Below the pieces are notes generated by a model that was not told where the DNA came from, made no database searches, and saw nothing but the letters and a program-made list of their open reading frames with translations. A stretch of DNA of 64,000 bases from Lutibacillus sp052034115 (GTDB lineage Bacteria > Actinomycetota > Actinomycetes > Actinomycetales > Dermatophilaceae), in contig JBPOIZ010000033.1 in the NCBI GenBank assembly GCA_052034115.1, positions 1 to 64,000 of the forward strand, read 5' to 3'. Shown one piece after another: positions 25,234 through 33,000 of the stretch. Each line of letters opens with the position of its first letter. The first letter of the stretch is position 1. The position numbers were made by a program, and so were the translations under genes.

Positions 25234-25270
25234 CCGGCGCCTGGTGGGCCGGTGCGATGCGTGGCGCCGG
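25234..25270. terminator. Hairpin between convergent DUF3866-type and FKBP genes
   Basis: CCGGCGCC and GGCGCCGG form a perfect 8-bp stem with a 21-nt loop that can fold further. Confidence 0.45.
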
Positions 25271-25274
25271 TGGG

Positions 25275-25661
25275 TCAGCGCACGTCGACGAGGTCGACGA
25301 CGAAGATCAGCGTCTCGCCCGGCGCGATGACGCCACCGGCGCCACGGTCGCCATACCCCAGGTGGGCGGGGATGACGAGGCGACGTCGACCGCCGACCTT
25401 CATGCCGAGCAGCCCCTGGTCCCACCCTTGGATGACCTGGCCGACGCCGACCCGGAAGTCCAGCGGCGCCCCACGGTTCCACGCGGCGTCGAACTCCTCG
25501 CCGCACGACCAGGACACTCCGACATCGTGCGTGGAGACGGTGCGCCCGGGGGTCGCCTCGGTGCCGTCGCCGACGATGAGGTCCTCGACGAGCAACTCGC
25601 TCGGCGGCACGTCGCCGGGAAAGTCGATCTCGGGCTTGGCTCGTGCGGGATCCCAGGGCAT
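25275..25661 (-). CDS. FKBP-type peptidyl-prolyl isomerase
   Basis: A 128-residue single FKBP domain without signal peptide, so cytoplasmic. Active-site residues are mostly present (GVSWSCGEEFDAAW, VIQGWDQGLLGMKVGG, HLGYGDRGAG). The usual Tyr of the VxYxG strand is Trp here. It would catalyse proline cis-trans isomerisation in folding. The ATG at 25661 follows AAGGAG, and the gene is 41 bp after the lipoprotein FKBP gene, in one unit. Confidence 0.88.
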   Translation of the reverse strand: MPWDPARAKPEIDFPGDVPPSELLVEDLIVGDGTEATPGRTVSTHDVGVSWSCGEEFDAAWNRGAPLDFRVGVGQVIQGWDQGLLGMKVGGRRRLVIPAHLGYGDRGAGGVIAPGETLIFVVDLVDVR

Positions 25662-25702
25662 CGGGGCTCCTTCGGTCGGACGGGTGGGGCGGCGGGCTGG
25701 GC

Positions 25703-26728
25703 CTACTCGGCGCCGAGGATATCGATGACGAAGACGAGCGTGTCGGTGCCAGAGATCTTCGGCGGGCTGCCCGCGGCGCCGTAGCCATCGGCCGGCGGCA
25801 CGACGAGGAGCAGCCGCGAGCCGACGGTCTGGCCGACGAGATGTGCGTCCCAGGCCTTGATCAGGCCCCCGACGCCGATCTGGAAGGTCGCCGCAGATCC
25901 GCGGTCCCAGGACGAGTCGAAGACGGTGCCGTCCTTCCAGATGACGCCGTGGTAGTTGACCGTGAGTTGCTGACCCGCGGCGACCTTCGCGCCGGAACCG
26001 GTGATGAGCGGTTGGACGACGGTCGAGGTGGGCGGGTCGGTCTGTGGGACGGTGATGGTCGGCTTTCCACCGCTGAAGACGACCGTCGGCAGGCCAGCCG
26101 GCGGCGTCACCGGCGTGCCCTGGGCCTCGCTGAGGACCGGCTTGGGGGTGGTGACGTCCATGATGTCTGCGACGACGACGAGGTTGTCCTGCGGGCCGAT
26201 CCCGGCTTCGCTGCGCCCCGCCGAGCCGAATGCCTCGGCCGGTGGTATGACGAAGAGGATGCGCGAACCCTTCGCCGCCCCGGTCAACGCCCGGACCAGC
26301 CCGGGGATGACGTCCTGGCCGGCAAGTGTGAAGCTCGCCGGCTCGCCCTGGCCGTAGCTGGTGTCCAGGACCTTGCCGGTGCCGCCATGGACCAGGACCT
26401 GGAAGACGTCGACCCGGTCGCCGGCCTTGCTCGTCGAGCCGGTCCCCTCCTTGAGGACTTTGACCGTCGTCGCGCTGACCTTCACCGGGGGCTTGGTCAG
26501 GGTGATCTTCGGCTCCTTGCCCGCCGCGGTGTCGCTCACGGTGATGCCGTCGAGGATCTTGCGGTCGTCGTCCGTGGGGTTCGCCACGGGCGCCGTGCTG
26601 GTCGTCTGACCCGTTCCGGCCGCGCCGCCGTTCGGTGTCGAGCCTGTCGACCCGGTGCTCGATGTTCCGCAGGCGGCCAGCACCACGGCGGTCACGGCGG
26701 ACAGGACAGCAAGGACGGCTCTACTCAC
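25703..26728 (-). CDS. Lipoprotein with two FKBP domains
   Basis: A 341-residue exported lipoprotein. The signal peptide ends in the lipobox LAAC (Cys at about residue 20 with the GTG at 26728), followed by a Gly/Ser/Thr-rich linker. The first FKBP domain (about 80-190) has lost key residues: no Tyr in the first strand, LD instead of FD, Leu for the core Trp, Phe for the second Tyr. The second (about 230-341) keeps YHG, FDSSW, LIKAWD and GYG. GGAG lies 6 nt before the GTG at 26728; a GTG at 26740 is the alternative. Confidence 0.88.
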   Translation of the reverse strand: MSRAVLAVLSAVTAVVLAACGTSSTGSTGSTPNGGAAGTGQTTSTAPVANPTDDDRKILDGITVSDTAAGKEPKITLTKPPVKVSATTVKVLKEGTGSTSKAGDRVDVFQVLVHGGTGKVLDTSYGQGEPASFTLAGQDVIPGLVRALTGAAKGSRILFVIPPAEAFGSAGRSEAGIGPQDNLVVVADIMDVTTPKPVLSEAQGTPVTPPAGLPTVVFSGGKPTITVPQTDPPTSTVVQPLITGSGAKVAAGQQLTVNYHGVIWKDGTVFDSSWDRGSAATFQIGVGGLIKAWDAHLVGQTVGSRLLLVVPPADGYGAAGSPPKISGTDTLVFVIDILGAE

Positions 26729-26755
26729 GAGAAGCTCCACGGTGGGGACGAGGAC

Positions 26756-26775
26756 CGCCGGAACGACCCGGCGGC
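26756..26775 (-). terminator. Hairpin between pyrF and the FKBP lipoprotein gene
   Basis: CCGCCGG and CCGGCGG pair across a 6-nt loop. It may end the pyr operon, but it also lies just inside the probable 5' leader of the lipoprotein gene, so its role is unsettled. Confidence 0.4.
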
Positions 26776-26782
26776 TCCGTCA

Positions 26783-26788
26783 CTCTAA
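26783..26788 (-). promoter_or_regulatory. Possible -10 box for the FKBP genes
   Basis: TAGAGT (26788-26783, minus strand) lies about 55 nt before the GTG. It would place the neighbouring hairpin in the leader. Confidence 0.3.
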
Positions 26789-26883
26789 GCGACCTACCGG
26801 TGAATCTTCGTGTCGGCCGGTGTCGGGTGAGTCCGCAGATGGCGTCGAGAGGCGGGTTGTTGAGGGAGGAGTGGAGGCGGGTC

Positions 26884-26968
26884 GGGGTCAGCCGGCGAAA
26901 GGAGTCAGCCGGCGAGAGGAGTCAGCCGGCGACGGGGGTCAGCCGACGAGGGGATCAGCCGGTGAACG
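26884..26968. repeat. Five 17-bp tandem repeats at the pyrF 3' end
   Basis: The unit reads GGAGTCAGCCGGCGARA on the plus strand. Copies start at 26884, 26901, 26918 and 26935, and a 16-17 bp degenerate copy starts at 26952. On the minus strand each copy contains GCCGGCTGA or a close variant. The pyrF-proximal copy includes the last codons and TGA stop of pyrF, so the array looks like serial duplication of the pyrF stop region. Too short and without spacers for CRISPR. Confidence 0.8.
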
Positions 26969-27818
26969 AGTCAGACAACGCCTGGCGGAGCGTGGCCGCC
27001 TGCGTGGACGCCGCCGCCCGCAGCCGCCGCACGTCGGGGCCGGCCCGCAAGACCTCACGGCTGCTGCTCGCGAGCACGTGGGTCGCCGCCGTCCCGAACA
27101 CCCGACGGACGTCATCGACACCGGCCCCCTGCGCGCCCAGGCCTGGTGCCAGCAGCGGAGCATTGGCGGCAGCAAGGTCCAGCCCGAGGTCGGCGACGGC
27201 TGACCCGACGGTGGCCCCGACCACCATGCCCACGCTGCCGAGCTCGCCGCGGGCCGCGGCGTCGGCATTGGCTCGGGTCACCCCGTCGACGATGGCCCCC
27301 GCCACACTGCGACCGGCCCGTACGGCGTGCTGAACGCTCGCGCCCTCCGGATTCGACGTCAGCGCCAGGATGAAGAGGCCACGACCGGTGGCTGCCGCCA
27401 GGTCGAGAGCAGGCGCGAGTGACCCGAAACCGAGGTACGGACTGACCGTGAGTGCATCGGCCCGACCGGGCGCGTCGTTCGACAGAAACGCTTCCGCGTA
27501 GGCCGCCATGGTGGTGCCGATGTCGCCCCGCTTGGCATCGAGGATGGTCAGCGTTCCCGCGTCGCGCAGGTCGCCCAGGCAGCGCTCGAGGATCGCGACC
27601 CCGGCCGAGCCATACCGTTCGAAGAAGGCGGACTGGGGCTTGACGATCGCCACCGCCCCCCCGAATGCCTCGACGCACGACATCGCACATCGCTCGACCC
27701 CGGCGGCCGAGCGGGGCAGACCCCAGGCGTCGAGCAGCCGGTCGTGCGGGTCGATGCCGACACACAGCGGCCCGTACCGGTCCATCGCGGACCGCAGGCG
27801 CACTCCAAAGGGGGTCAT
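26955..27818 (-). CDS. pyrF: Orotidine 5'-phosphate decarboxylase (type 2)
   Basis: A 287-residue enzyme making UMP from OMP, the last step of de novo pyrimidine synthesis. The catalytic block reads LDAKRGDIGTT, and the length and IVKPQSAFFERYG region mark the longer actinobacterial type. The ATG at 27818 overlaps the pyrD stop (ATGA); upstream frame extension is spurious. Its 3' end lies inside a tandem repeat array. Confidence 0.95.
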   Translation of the reverse strand: MTPFGVRLRSAMDRYGPLCVGIDPHDRLLDAWGLPRSAAGVERCAMSCVEAFGGAVAIVKPQSAFFERYGSAGVAILERCLGDLRDAGTLTILDAKRGDIGTTMAAYAEAFLSNDAPGRADALTVSPYLGFGSLAPALDLAAATGRGLFILALTSNPEGASVQHAVRAGRSVAGAIVDGVTRANADAAARGELGSVGMVVGATVGSAVADLGLDLAAANAPLLAPGLGAQGAGVDDVRRVFGTAATHVLASSSREVLRAGPDVRRLRAAASTQAATLRQALSDSFTG

Positions 27819-28891
27819 CGCGACGCTCCTTCCATGCTCCGGGCCAGCTGGCGGTTGACCCGGCTCACCCACAACGGCCCCTCGTAAACGAACGCGGTGT
27901 AGGCCTGCACCAGGGTCGCGCCCGCGGCCAACCGGGCTCGGACATCCGAGGCGGTCGAGACTCCCCCGACGCTGAAGACCACCGAGTCGGCGGGCAGCTG
28001 CTCGCGGAGCAGCCGCAGCACCGCCATGGACCGCTCGCGAAGCACCGGACCGGACAGTCCACCGGCCCCGATCGCCTCGACGGCCGCTGCGGGGCTCGTC
28101 AAGCCGGCTCTCGAGATGGTCGTGTTCGTCGCGACGACCCCGGCGAGCTCCAGTTCGGCCGCGACGGCAGCAACCGCCACGATGTCGTCGTCGGCGAGGT
28201 CCGGCGCGATCTTGACCAGCAGGGGCACCGCTCGGCCGGCGGTGCTGTCCGCGGCCTCGCGCACCGCGGCGAGCAGTGGGCGGAGCGTCTCGACCGCCTG
28301 CAGGTCACGCAGGCCGGGGGTGTTCGGAGAGCTGACGTTGACCACGAGGTAGTCGGCATATGGCGCCAGTCGGCGGGCGCTGAGGACATAGTCCGACACC
28401 GCGTCGGCGGCATCGACCAGCTTGGTCTTGCCGATGTTGATGCCCAGCAGGATGTCGTCCCGATGCGGCCCCGCAGCACGACGGGCCAGCCGCTCGGCGA
28501 CGGCGGCCGAACCCTCGTTGTTGAACCCCATCCGGTTGATGATCGCTCGGTCGGCGGGCAGGCGGAACAGGCGGGGTCGCTCGTTGCCCGGCTGGGCCTG
28601 CCCGGTCACGGTGCCGATCTCGATCGCCCCGAACCCCCAGCGGGCCAGCGCGTCGATGGCCACGGCGTTCTTGTCGAACCCGGCGGCCAGGCCCACGGGG
28701 CTGGAGATGGCCTTGCCGAAGACCTCCCGGGCGAGCGCGTGGGCCGGTCGTCCGACGACGGCTTCGGTCACCTGCCGCGAGCCCGGTATGGCGCTCAGGC
28801 CCCGCCAGGCTCGCACCGAGGCCCGGTGTGCGTCCTCCGCGTCGCTGCGGGTCAGGACGTGGTCGAAAACCGCGCGGTAGAGCCGTCCCAT
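27815..28891 (-). CDS. pyrD: Dihydroorotate dehydrogenase (quinone), class 2
   Basis: A 358-residue FMN flavoprotein oxidising dihydroorotate with quinone as acceptor. The N-terminal helical extension that docks to the membrane is present, followed by the FMN barrel with GLAAGFDKNAVA, NVSSPNTPGLRDLQ with the catalytic Ser, and KIAPDLADDD. Its ATG shares one base with the carB stop (TGATG), so expression is coupled to carB. Confidence 0.95.
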   Translation of the reverse strand: MGRLYRAVFDHVLTRSDAEDAHRASVRAWRGLSAIPGSRQVTEAVVGRPAHALAREVFGKAISSPVGLAAGFDKNAVAIDALARWGFGAIEIGTVTGQAQPGNERPRLFRLPADRAIINRMGFNNEGSAAVAERLARRAAGPHRDDILLGINIGKTKLVDAADAVSDYVLSARRLAPYADYLVVNVSSPNTPGLRDLQAVETLRPLLAAVREAADSTAGRAVPLLVKIAPDLADDDIVAVAAVAAELELAGVVATNTTISRAGLTSPAAAVEAIGAGGLSGPVLRERSMAVLRLLREQLPADSVVFSVGGVSTASDVRARLAAGATLVQAYTAFVYEGPLWVSRVNRQLARSMEGASR

Positions 28892-31800
28892 CAGCTCGCC
28901 GTCCCCGACACCGGCACATCGTCGCCTCGCCGATGCACGCCATACAGGTCCAGCTGGGCGGCATGATCCTGCAGCGACCGCACGGTCAGTGGTCCCCCGC
29001 GCAGCGCTTCGATGCCGATGACCGCGGCCGAGAGCTGCTGGACGGTCGTGATGATGGGCAGGTCGGCACCGGTCGTCGCCGTACGGATGGCATAGCCATC
29101 GCTGCGGGCTTGCGCCCCGGAGGGGCTGTTGACGACCATCTGCACCTTCCGGGCGGCGATGAGCTCGACGATGTTGGAGCTCAGGTCCTCGGCCGGGCCC
29201 TCGTCACCGACCCGCTCGGAGATCTTGCGCACCGTGTTCGCCTCGATGCCGTGTCGCTTGAGGACCGCCGCGGTGCCACTCGTCGCGTAGATCGTGAAGC
29301 CGAGGTCGACCAGACGCTTGATCGGGAAGATCATCGCCCGCTTGTCCCGGTTGGCCATGGAGACGAAGACCGCTCCCTGCGTGGGCAGGCCGCCATACGC
29401 GGCGAGCTGGCTCTTGGCGAAGGCGACCCCGAAGGAGTCGTCGATGCCCATGACCTCACCGGTCGAGCGCATCTCCGGCCCGAGCAGCGAGTCCACGACG
29501 GTGCCACTTTGGGTGCGGAACCGGGCGAACGGCAGCACCGCCTCCTTGACCGACATCGGCGCGTGCGCCGGCAGCGCTCCCCCGTCACCGTCGGCGGGCA
29601 ACAGCCCTTCGGCGCGCAACTCGGCGATCGAGGCCCCCATCATGACCCGCGCGGCAGCCTTGGCCAGTGGCACGCCCGTGGCCTTGGCAACGAACGGGAC
29701 GGTCCGCGACGCCCTCGGGTTGGCCTCCAGCACGTACAGGACGTCCTGGGCGAGCGCGAACTGGACGTTCATCAGCCCGCGCACCCCGATGCCCTGGGCC
29801 AGTTTGAGCGTTGCCTCGCGCACCCTTGCGAGCTCGCTCGATCCGAGCGTGGCCGGCGGCAGCGTGCACGCCGAGTCCCCGGAGTGGATGCCCGCTTCCT
29901 CGATGTGCTCCATGATCCCGCCGACATAGAGGTCCACCCCGTCGTAGAGGGCATCGATGTCGATCTCCACCGCGTCGTCGAGGAACTTGTCGACGAGCAC
30001 CGGGTGCTCCGGCGAAGCATCGGTCGCCTTGGCGATGTAGGTGACGAGGGCCTCGTCGTCATACACGATGACCATGCCGCGCCCGCCGAGGACATAGGAC
30101 GGCCGGACCAGGACCGGGTAGCCGATCCGATGGGCGACGTCCAGGGCCTCCGCCGCGGAGAACGCGGTCCCGTGCTGCGGTGCGGGCAGCCGTGCCCCGG
30201 CCAGGACGTGCCCGAACGCACCGCGGTCCTCGGCGAGGTGGATGGCCTCGGGTGAGGTGCCGACAACGGGCAGGCCCTCGTCCTTGAGCGCCTGCGCGAG
30301 CCCGAGCGGCGTCTGCCCGCCGAGCTGGACGATCACGCCGGCGACCGGCCCCGCGGCGAGCTCGGCGTGATAGACCTCCAGGACGTCTTCGAGGCTGAGC
30401 GGCTCGAAGTAGAGCCGGCTGCTCGTGTCGTAGTCGGTCGAGACGGTCTCCGGGTTGCAGTTGACCATGACGGTGTCGTAGCCGGCGTCGCGCAGGGCGA
30501 AGCTGGCGTGGACGCAGGAGTAGTCGAACTCGACGCCCTGACCGATCCGATTGGGCCCGCTGCCGAGGATGATGACGGCCGGCTTCTCGCGCGAACTCAC
30601 CTCGGTCTCGGTGTCGTAGGCGCTGTAGTGGTATGGCGTCTGCGCCGCGAACTCGGCCGCGCAGGTGTCGACGGTCTTGAACACCGGCCGGATGCCCAGG
30701 GCGTGACGCACGCCGCGCACCACGGCCTCGGGCATCCCGCGCAGCTGGGCCAGCTGTGCGTCGGAGAAGCCGTGTCGTTTGGCCAGGCGCAGCAGGTCGG
30801 GGCCGAGCTGCGCGGCGGCGGCGACCTGCTCGGCGACCGCATTGATCAACGCGATCTGGTCGAGGAACCACGGGTCGATCCCGGTGGCGGCGTGCACCTG
30901 CTCGACCGATGCACCGAGCCGCAGCGCCTGCTGGACGTGGACGATCCGTCCGTCGGTGGGCTGCCGAGACGCCTGCACCGCCTCGTCCGCGCTCTGGTCG
31001 GTGGGGCGCCAATGGAACTGCGCCCCGGACTTCTCCAGCGACCGCAGGGCCTTCTGCAAGGCCTCGGTGAAGCAGCGCCCGATGGCCATCGCCTCGCCGA
31101 CGCTCTTCATCGTCGTCGTCAGGGTCGGGTCCGCCGCCGGGAACTTCTCGAAGGCGAAGCGGGGCACCTTGACGACGATGTAGTCCAAGGTCGGCTCGAA
31201 CGAGGCCGGCGTCTCCCGGGTGATGTCGTTGGGGACCTCGTCGAGGGTGTAGCCGATGGCCATCTTCGCGGCGATCTTGGCGATCGGGAAGCCGGTCGCC
31301 TTGCTCGCGAGCGCCGATGACCGGGACACCCGCGGGTTCATCTCGATGACGATGATCCGGCCGTCGGCGGGGTTGACCGCGAACTGGATGTTGCAGCCCC
31401 CGGTGTCGACGCCGACCTCACGGATGACCGCGATGCCGATGTCGCGCAGCCGCTGGTACTCCCGGTCGGTGAGGGTGATCGCCGGCGCGACGGTGATCGA
31501 GTCGCCGGTGTGGACGCCCATGGGGTCGAGGTTCTCGATGGAGCACACCACCACGACGTTGTCGGCGTGGTCGCGCATCACCTCGAGCTCGTACTCCTTC
31601 CAGCCGATGATCGACTCCTCGAGGAGCACCTCGGTCGTCGGGCTGGCCTGCAGGCCCGCACCTGCGATCCGGCGCAGGTCGGCCTCGTCATACGCGAAGC
31701 CACTACCGAGCCCGCCCATGGTGAACGACGGTCGCACCACAAGGGGGTAGCCCAGGGTGTCCACCGCCGCGAGGCACTCGTCCATCGTGTGGGCGATGAC

Positions 31801-32238
31801 CGAGCGGGCCACCTCGGCGCCGCACCGCTGGACGACGCCCTTGAAGGCCTCGCGGTCCTCCCCGAGGCGGATCGCCTCGACGTTGGCTCCGATAAGGCTG
31901 ACACCGAAACGTTCGAGCGTCCCACGCTCGTGCAGGGCCATGGCCGCGTTGAGGGCGGTCTGCCCGCCGAGGGTCGCCAGGATGGCGTCCGGGCGCTCCT
32001 TGGCGATGATCGTCTCGATGACGTCCGGGGTGATCGGCTCGACGTAGGTCGCGTCGGCGAACTGCGGGTCGGTCATGATCGTCGCCGGGTTGGAGTTGAC
32101 GAGGACGACCCGCAGGCCCTCCTCTCGCAGGACGCGGCAGGCCTGGGTGCCGGAGTAGTCGAACTCGCAGGCCTGCCCGATGACGATGGGGCCGGAGCCG
32201 ATGACGAGGACCGAGGAGACGTCGGTGCGGCGGGGCAT
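28891..32238 (-). CDS. carB: Carbamoyl-phosphate synthase, large subunit
   Basis: A 1115-residue enzyme with two homologous ATP-grasp halves, a helical oligomerisation part between them and a C-terminal MGS-like allosteric domain. The first half starts VLVIGSGPIVIGQACEFDYS and the second repeats it as ILGSGPNRIGQGVEFDYS. It makes carbamoyl phosphate from bicarbonate, ATP and ammonia delivered by CarA. Unusually, carA does not directly precede it: a secreted-protein gene on the other strand lies between. carB has its own promoter, PyrR loop and coupled leader peptide. Confidence 0.97.
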   Translation of the reverse strand: MPRRTDVSSVLVIGSGPIVIGQACEFDYSGTQACRVLREEGLRVVLVNSNPATIMTDPQFADATYVEPITPDVIETIIAKERPDAILATLGGQTALNAAMALHERGTLERFGVSLIGANVEAIRLGEDREAFKGVVQRCGAEVARSVIAHTMDECLAAVDTLGYPLVVRPSFTMGGLGSGFAYDEADLRRIAGAGLQASPTTEVLLEESIIGWKEYELEVMRDHADNVVVVCSIENLDPMGVHTGDSITVAPAITLTDREYQRLRDIGIAVIREVGVDTGGCNIQFAVNPADGRIIVIEMNPRVSRSSALASKATGFPIAKIAAKMAIGYTLDEVPNDITRETPASFEPTLDYIVVKVPRFAFEKFPAADPTLTTTMKSVGEAMAIGRCFTEALQKALRSLEKSGAQFHWRPTDQSADEAVQASRQPTDGRIVHVQQALRLGASVEQVHAATGIDPWFLDQIALINAVAEQVAAAAQLGPDLLRLAKRHGFSDAQLAQLRGMPEAVVRGVRHALGIRPVFKTVDTCAAEFAAQTPYHYSAYDTETEVSSREKPAVIILGSGPNRIGQGVEFDYSCVHASFALRDAGYDTVMVNCNPETVSTDYDTSSRLYFEPLSLEDVLEVYHAELAAGPVAGVIVQLGGQTPLGLAQALKDEGLPVVGTSPEAIHLAEDRGAFGHVLAGARLPAPQHGTAFSAAEALDVAHRIGYPVLVRPSYVLGGRGMVIVYDDEALVTYIAKATDASPEHPVLVDKFLDDAVEIDIDALYDGVDLYVGGIMEHIEEAGIHSGDSACTLPPATLGSSELARVREATLKLAQGIGVRGLMNVQFALAQDVLYVLEANPRASRTVPFVAKATGVPLAKAAARVMMGASIAELRAEGLLPADGDGGALPAHAPMSVKEAVLPFARFRTQSGTVVDSLLGPEMRSTGEVMGIDDSFGVAFAKSQLAAYGGLPTQGAVFVSMANRDKRAMIFPIKRLVDLGFTIYATSGTAAVLKRHGIEANTVRKISERVGDEGPAEDLSSNIVELIAARKVQMVVNSPSGAQARSDGYAIRTATTGADLPIITTVQQLSAAVIGIEALRGGPLTVRSLQDHAAQLDLYGVHRRGDDVPVSGTAS

Positions 32239-32273
32239 CAGGCCACCTGCCCGCGGATCGTGTCGTGACGCAT
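32238..32273 (-). CDS. 11-residue leader peptide coupled to carB
   Basis: ATG at 32273 opens a frame of eleven codons, MRHDTIRGQVA, whose TGA shares bases with the carB ATG (TGATG). Its ribosome-binding sequence (AGGGGG) lies inside the PyrR-binding element, so PyrR would block the leader and, through coupling, carB. carB itself has no separate ribosome-binding site. Too short for family comparison; the evidence is arrangement only. Confidence 0.5.
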   Translation of the reverse strand: MRHDTIRGQVA

Positions 32274-32282
32274 CGCGTCAGA

Positions 32283-32317
32283 CCCCCTTCCCTGCCTCAC
32301 TGGACAGCGGTTAAAGG
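32283..32317 (-). promoter_or_regulatory. PyrR-binding RNA element before carB
   Basis: The RNA loop TCCAGTGAGG (32304-32295) is closed by CTG/CAG and preceded by CCTTTAAC. It matches the element before pyrR in order and sequence, and it overlaps the leader peptide's ribosome-binding site. This fits PyrR translational repression as known in mycobacteria. Confidence 0.7.
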
Positions 32318-32334
32318 ACGGTCGAATCCGTTCG

Positions 32335-32340
32335 ACCCTA
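32335..32340 (-). promoter_or_regulatory. -10 box of the carB promoter
   Basis: TAGGGT (32340-32335, minus strand) precedes a small TCGAA/TTCGA hairpin and the PyrR element. It gives carB transcription independent of carA. Confidence 0.45.
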
Positions 32341-32486
32341 CCCCAGCACGGCCGGGCGGCCGGGTCCGGCCGCTCCGTTGTGACGTCGTTCTGATGGCGC
32401 CCCGTCACGGTGTAGCCGGGATCACGACCGTGACCCACTACCGACCGGGCCGGCATCGAGCCCGGAGACATGACAGGGGAAGTGAC

Positions 32487-32999
32487 ATGAACCTCACAAC
32501 GATCACCCGCGCTGGAGTCACCGCCGCGGCGCTCGCGGCCCTCACCGTCGGGGTGCACGCCCCGGCCCAGGCCACGACGTGGAGCAGCGGCTGCTCGGTC
32601 ACGCCGCAGGTGCCCTACTTCGCGGGCACCTACACCGCCGGCAACGTGCCGGAGGTCTACTACCCGTATGTCGTCACGTGTCTGCCGTCGTCCGCCGCCA
32701 TGTCGGTCGAGGTGAAGACCGAGACCTGGGAGGCCGACCTCACCGGCCGCGCCGGGGACATCGACGCCGACGGGGTCAACAACGCCGACGAGGACTACAT
32801 CGGCCAGGCAACGTCGACGCGCAGTTTCACCTCGCTCGGCGGCACCAAGACGGTGAAGATCAAGGGGGTCCTGCCCCACACCGACACCGACAGCAACGAG
32901 GAGGTCTACCACAAGGTCAAGTTCCGCGTGACCAGCGGCGCCGTGACCAGCGCGTGGACCCCGTTCGAACTGACCGCCGCCACGACCATCTGGTGGTAG
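32487..32999 (+). CDS. Secreted protein of unknown function between carA and carB
   Basis: A 170-residue protein with a Sec signal peptide (cleavage likely after AQA, residue 29). The mature part is rich in Thr, Val and Tyr, with one early Cys pair and an acidic loop DIDADGVNNADED resembling a calcium-binding motif; a second acidic stretch is DTDSNEE. It ends in TIWW. AGGGGA precedes the ATG at 32487. It is transcribed against the pyr operon, and its stop is 1 nt from the carA stop. Family not recognised; extracellular beta-sandwich likely. Confidence 0.75.
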   Translation: MNLTTITRAGVTAAALAALTVGVHAPAQATTWSSGCSVTPQVPYFAGTYTAGNVPEVYYPYVVTCLPSSAAMSVEVKTETWEADLTGRAGDIDADGVNNADEDYIGQATSTRSFTSLGGTKTVKIKGVLPHTDTDSNEEVYHKVKFRVTSGAVTSAWTPFELTAATTIWW

Positions 33000-33000
33000 C

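Noticed and set aside
26884..26968. CRISPR array
   Set aside because: The repeats are directly adjacent, 17 bp long, degenerate and have no spacers or cas genes.
32238..32912. Minus-strand frame overlapping the secreted-protein gene and reaching carB
   Set aside because: Only its last twelve codons (the leader peptide) have supporting signals; the rest is a shadow of a gene with a signal peptide and ribosome-binding site.
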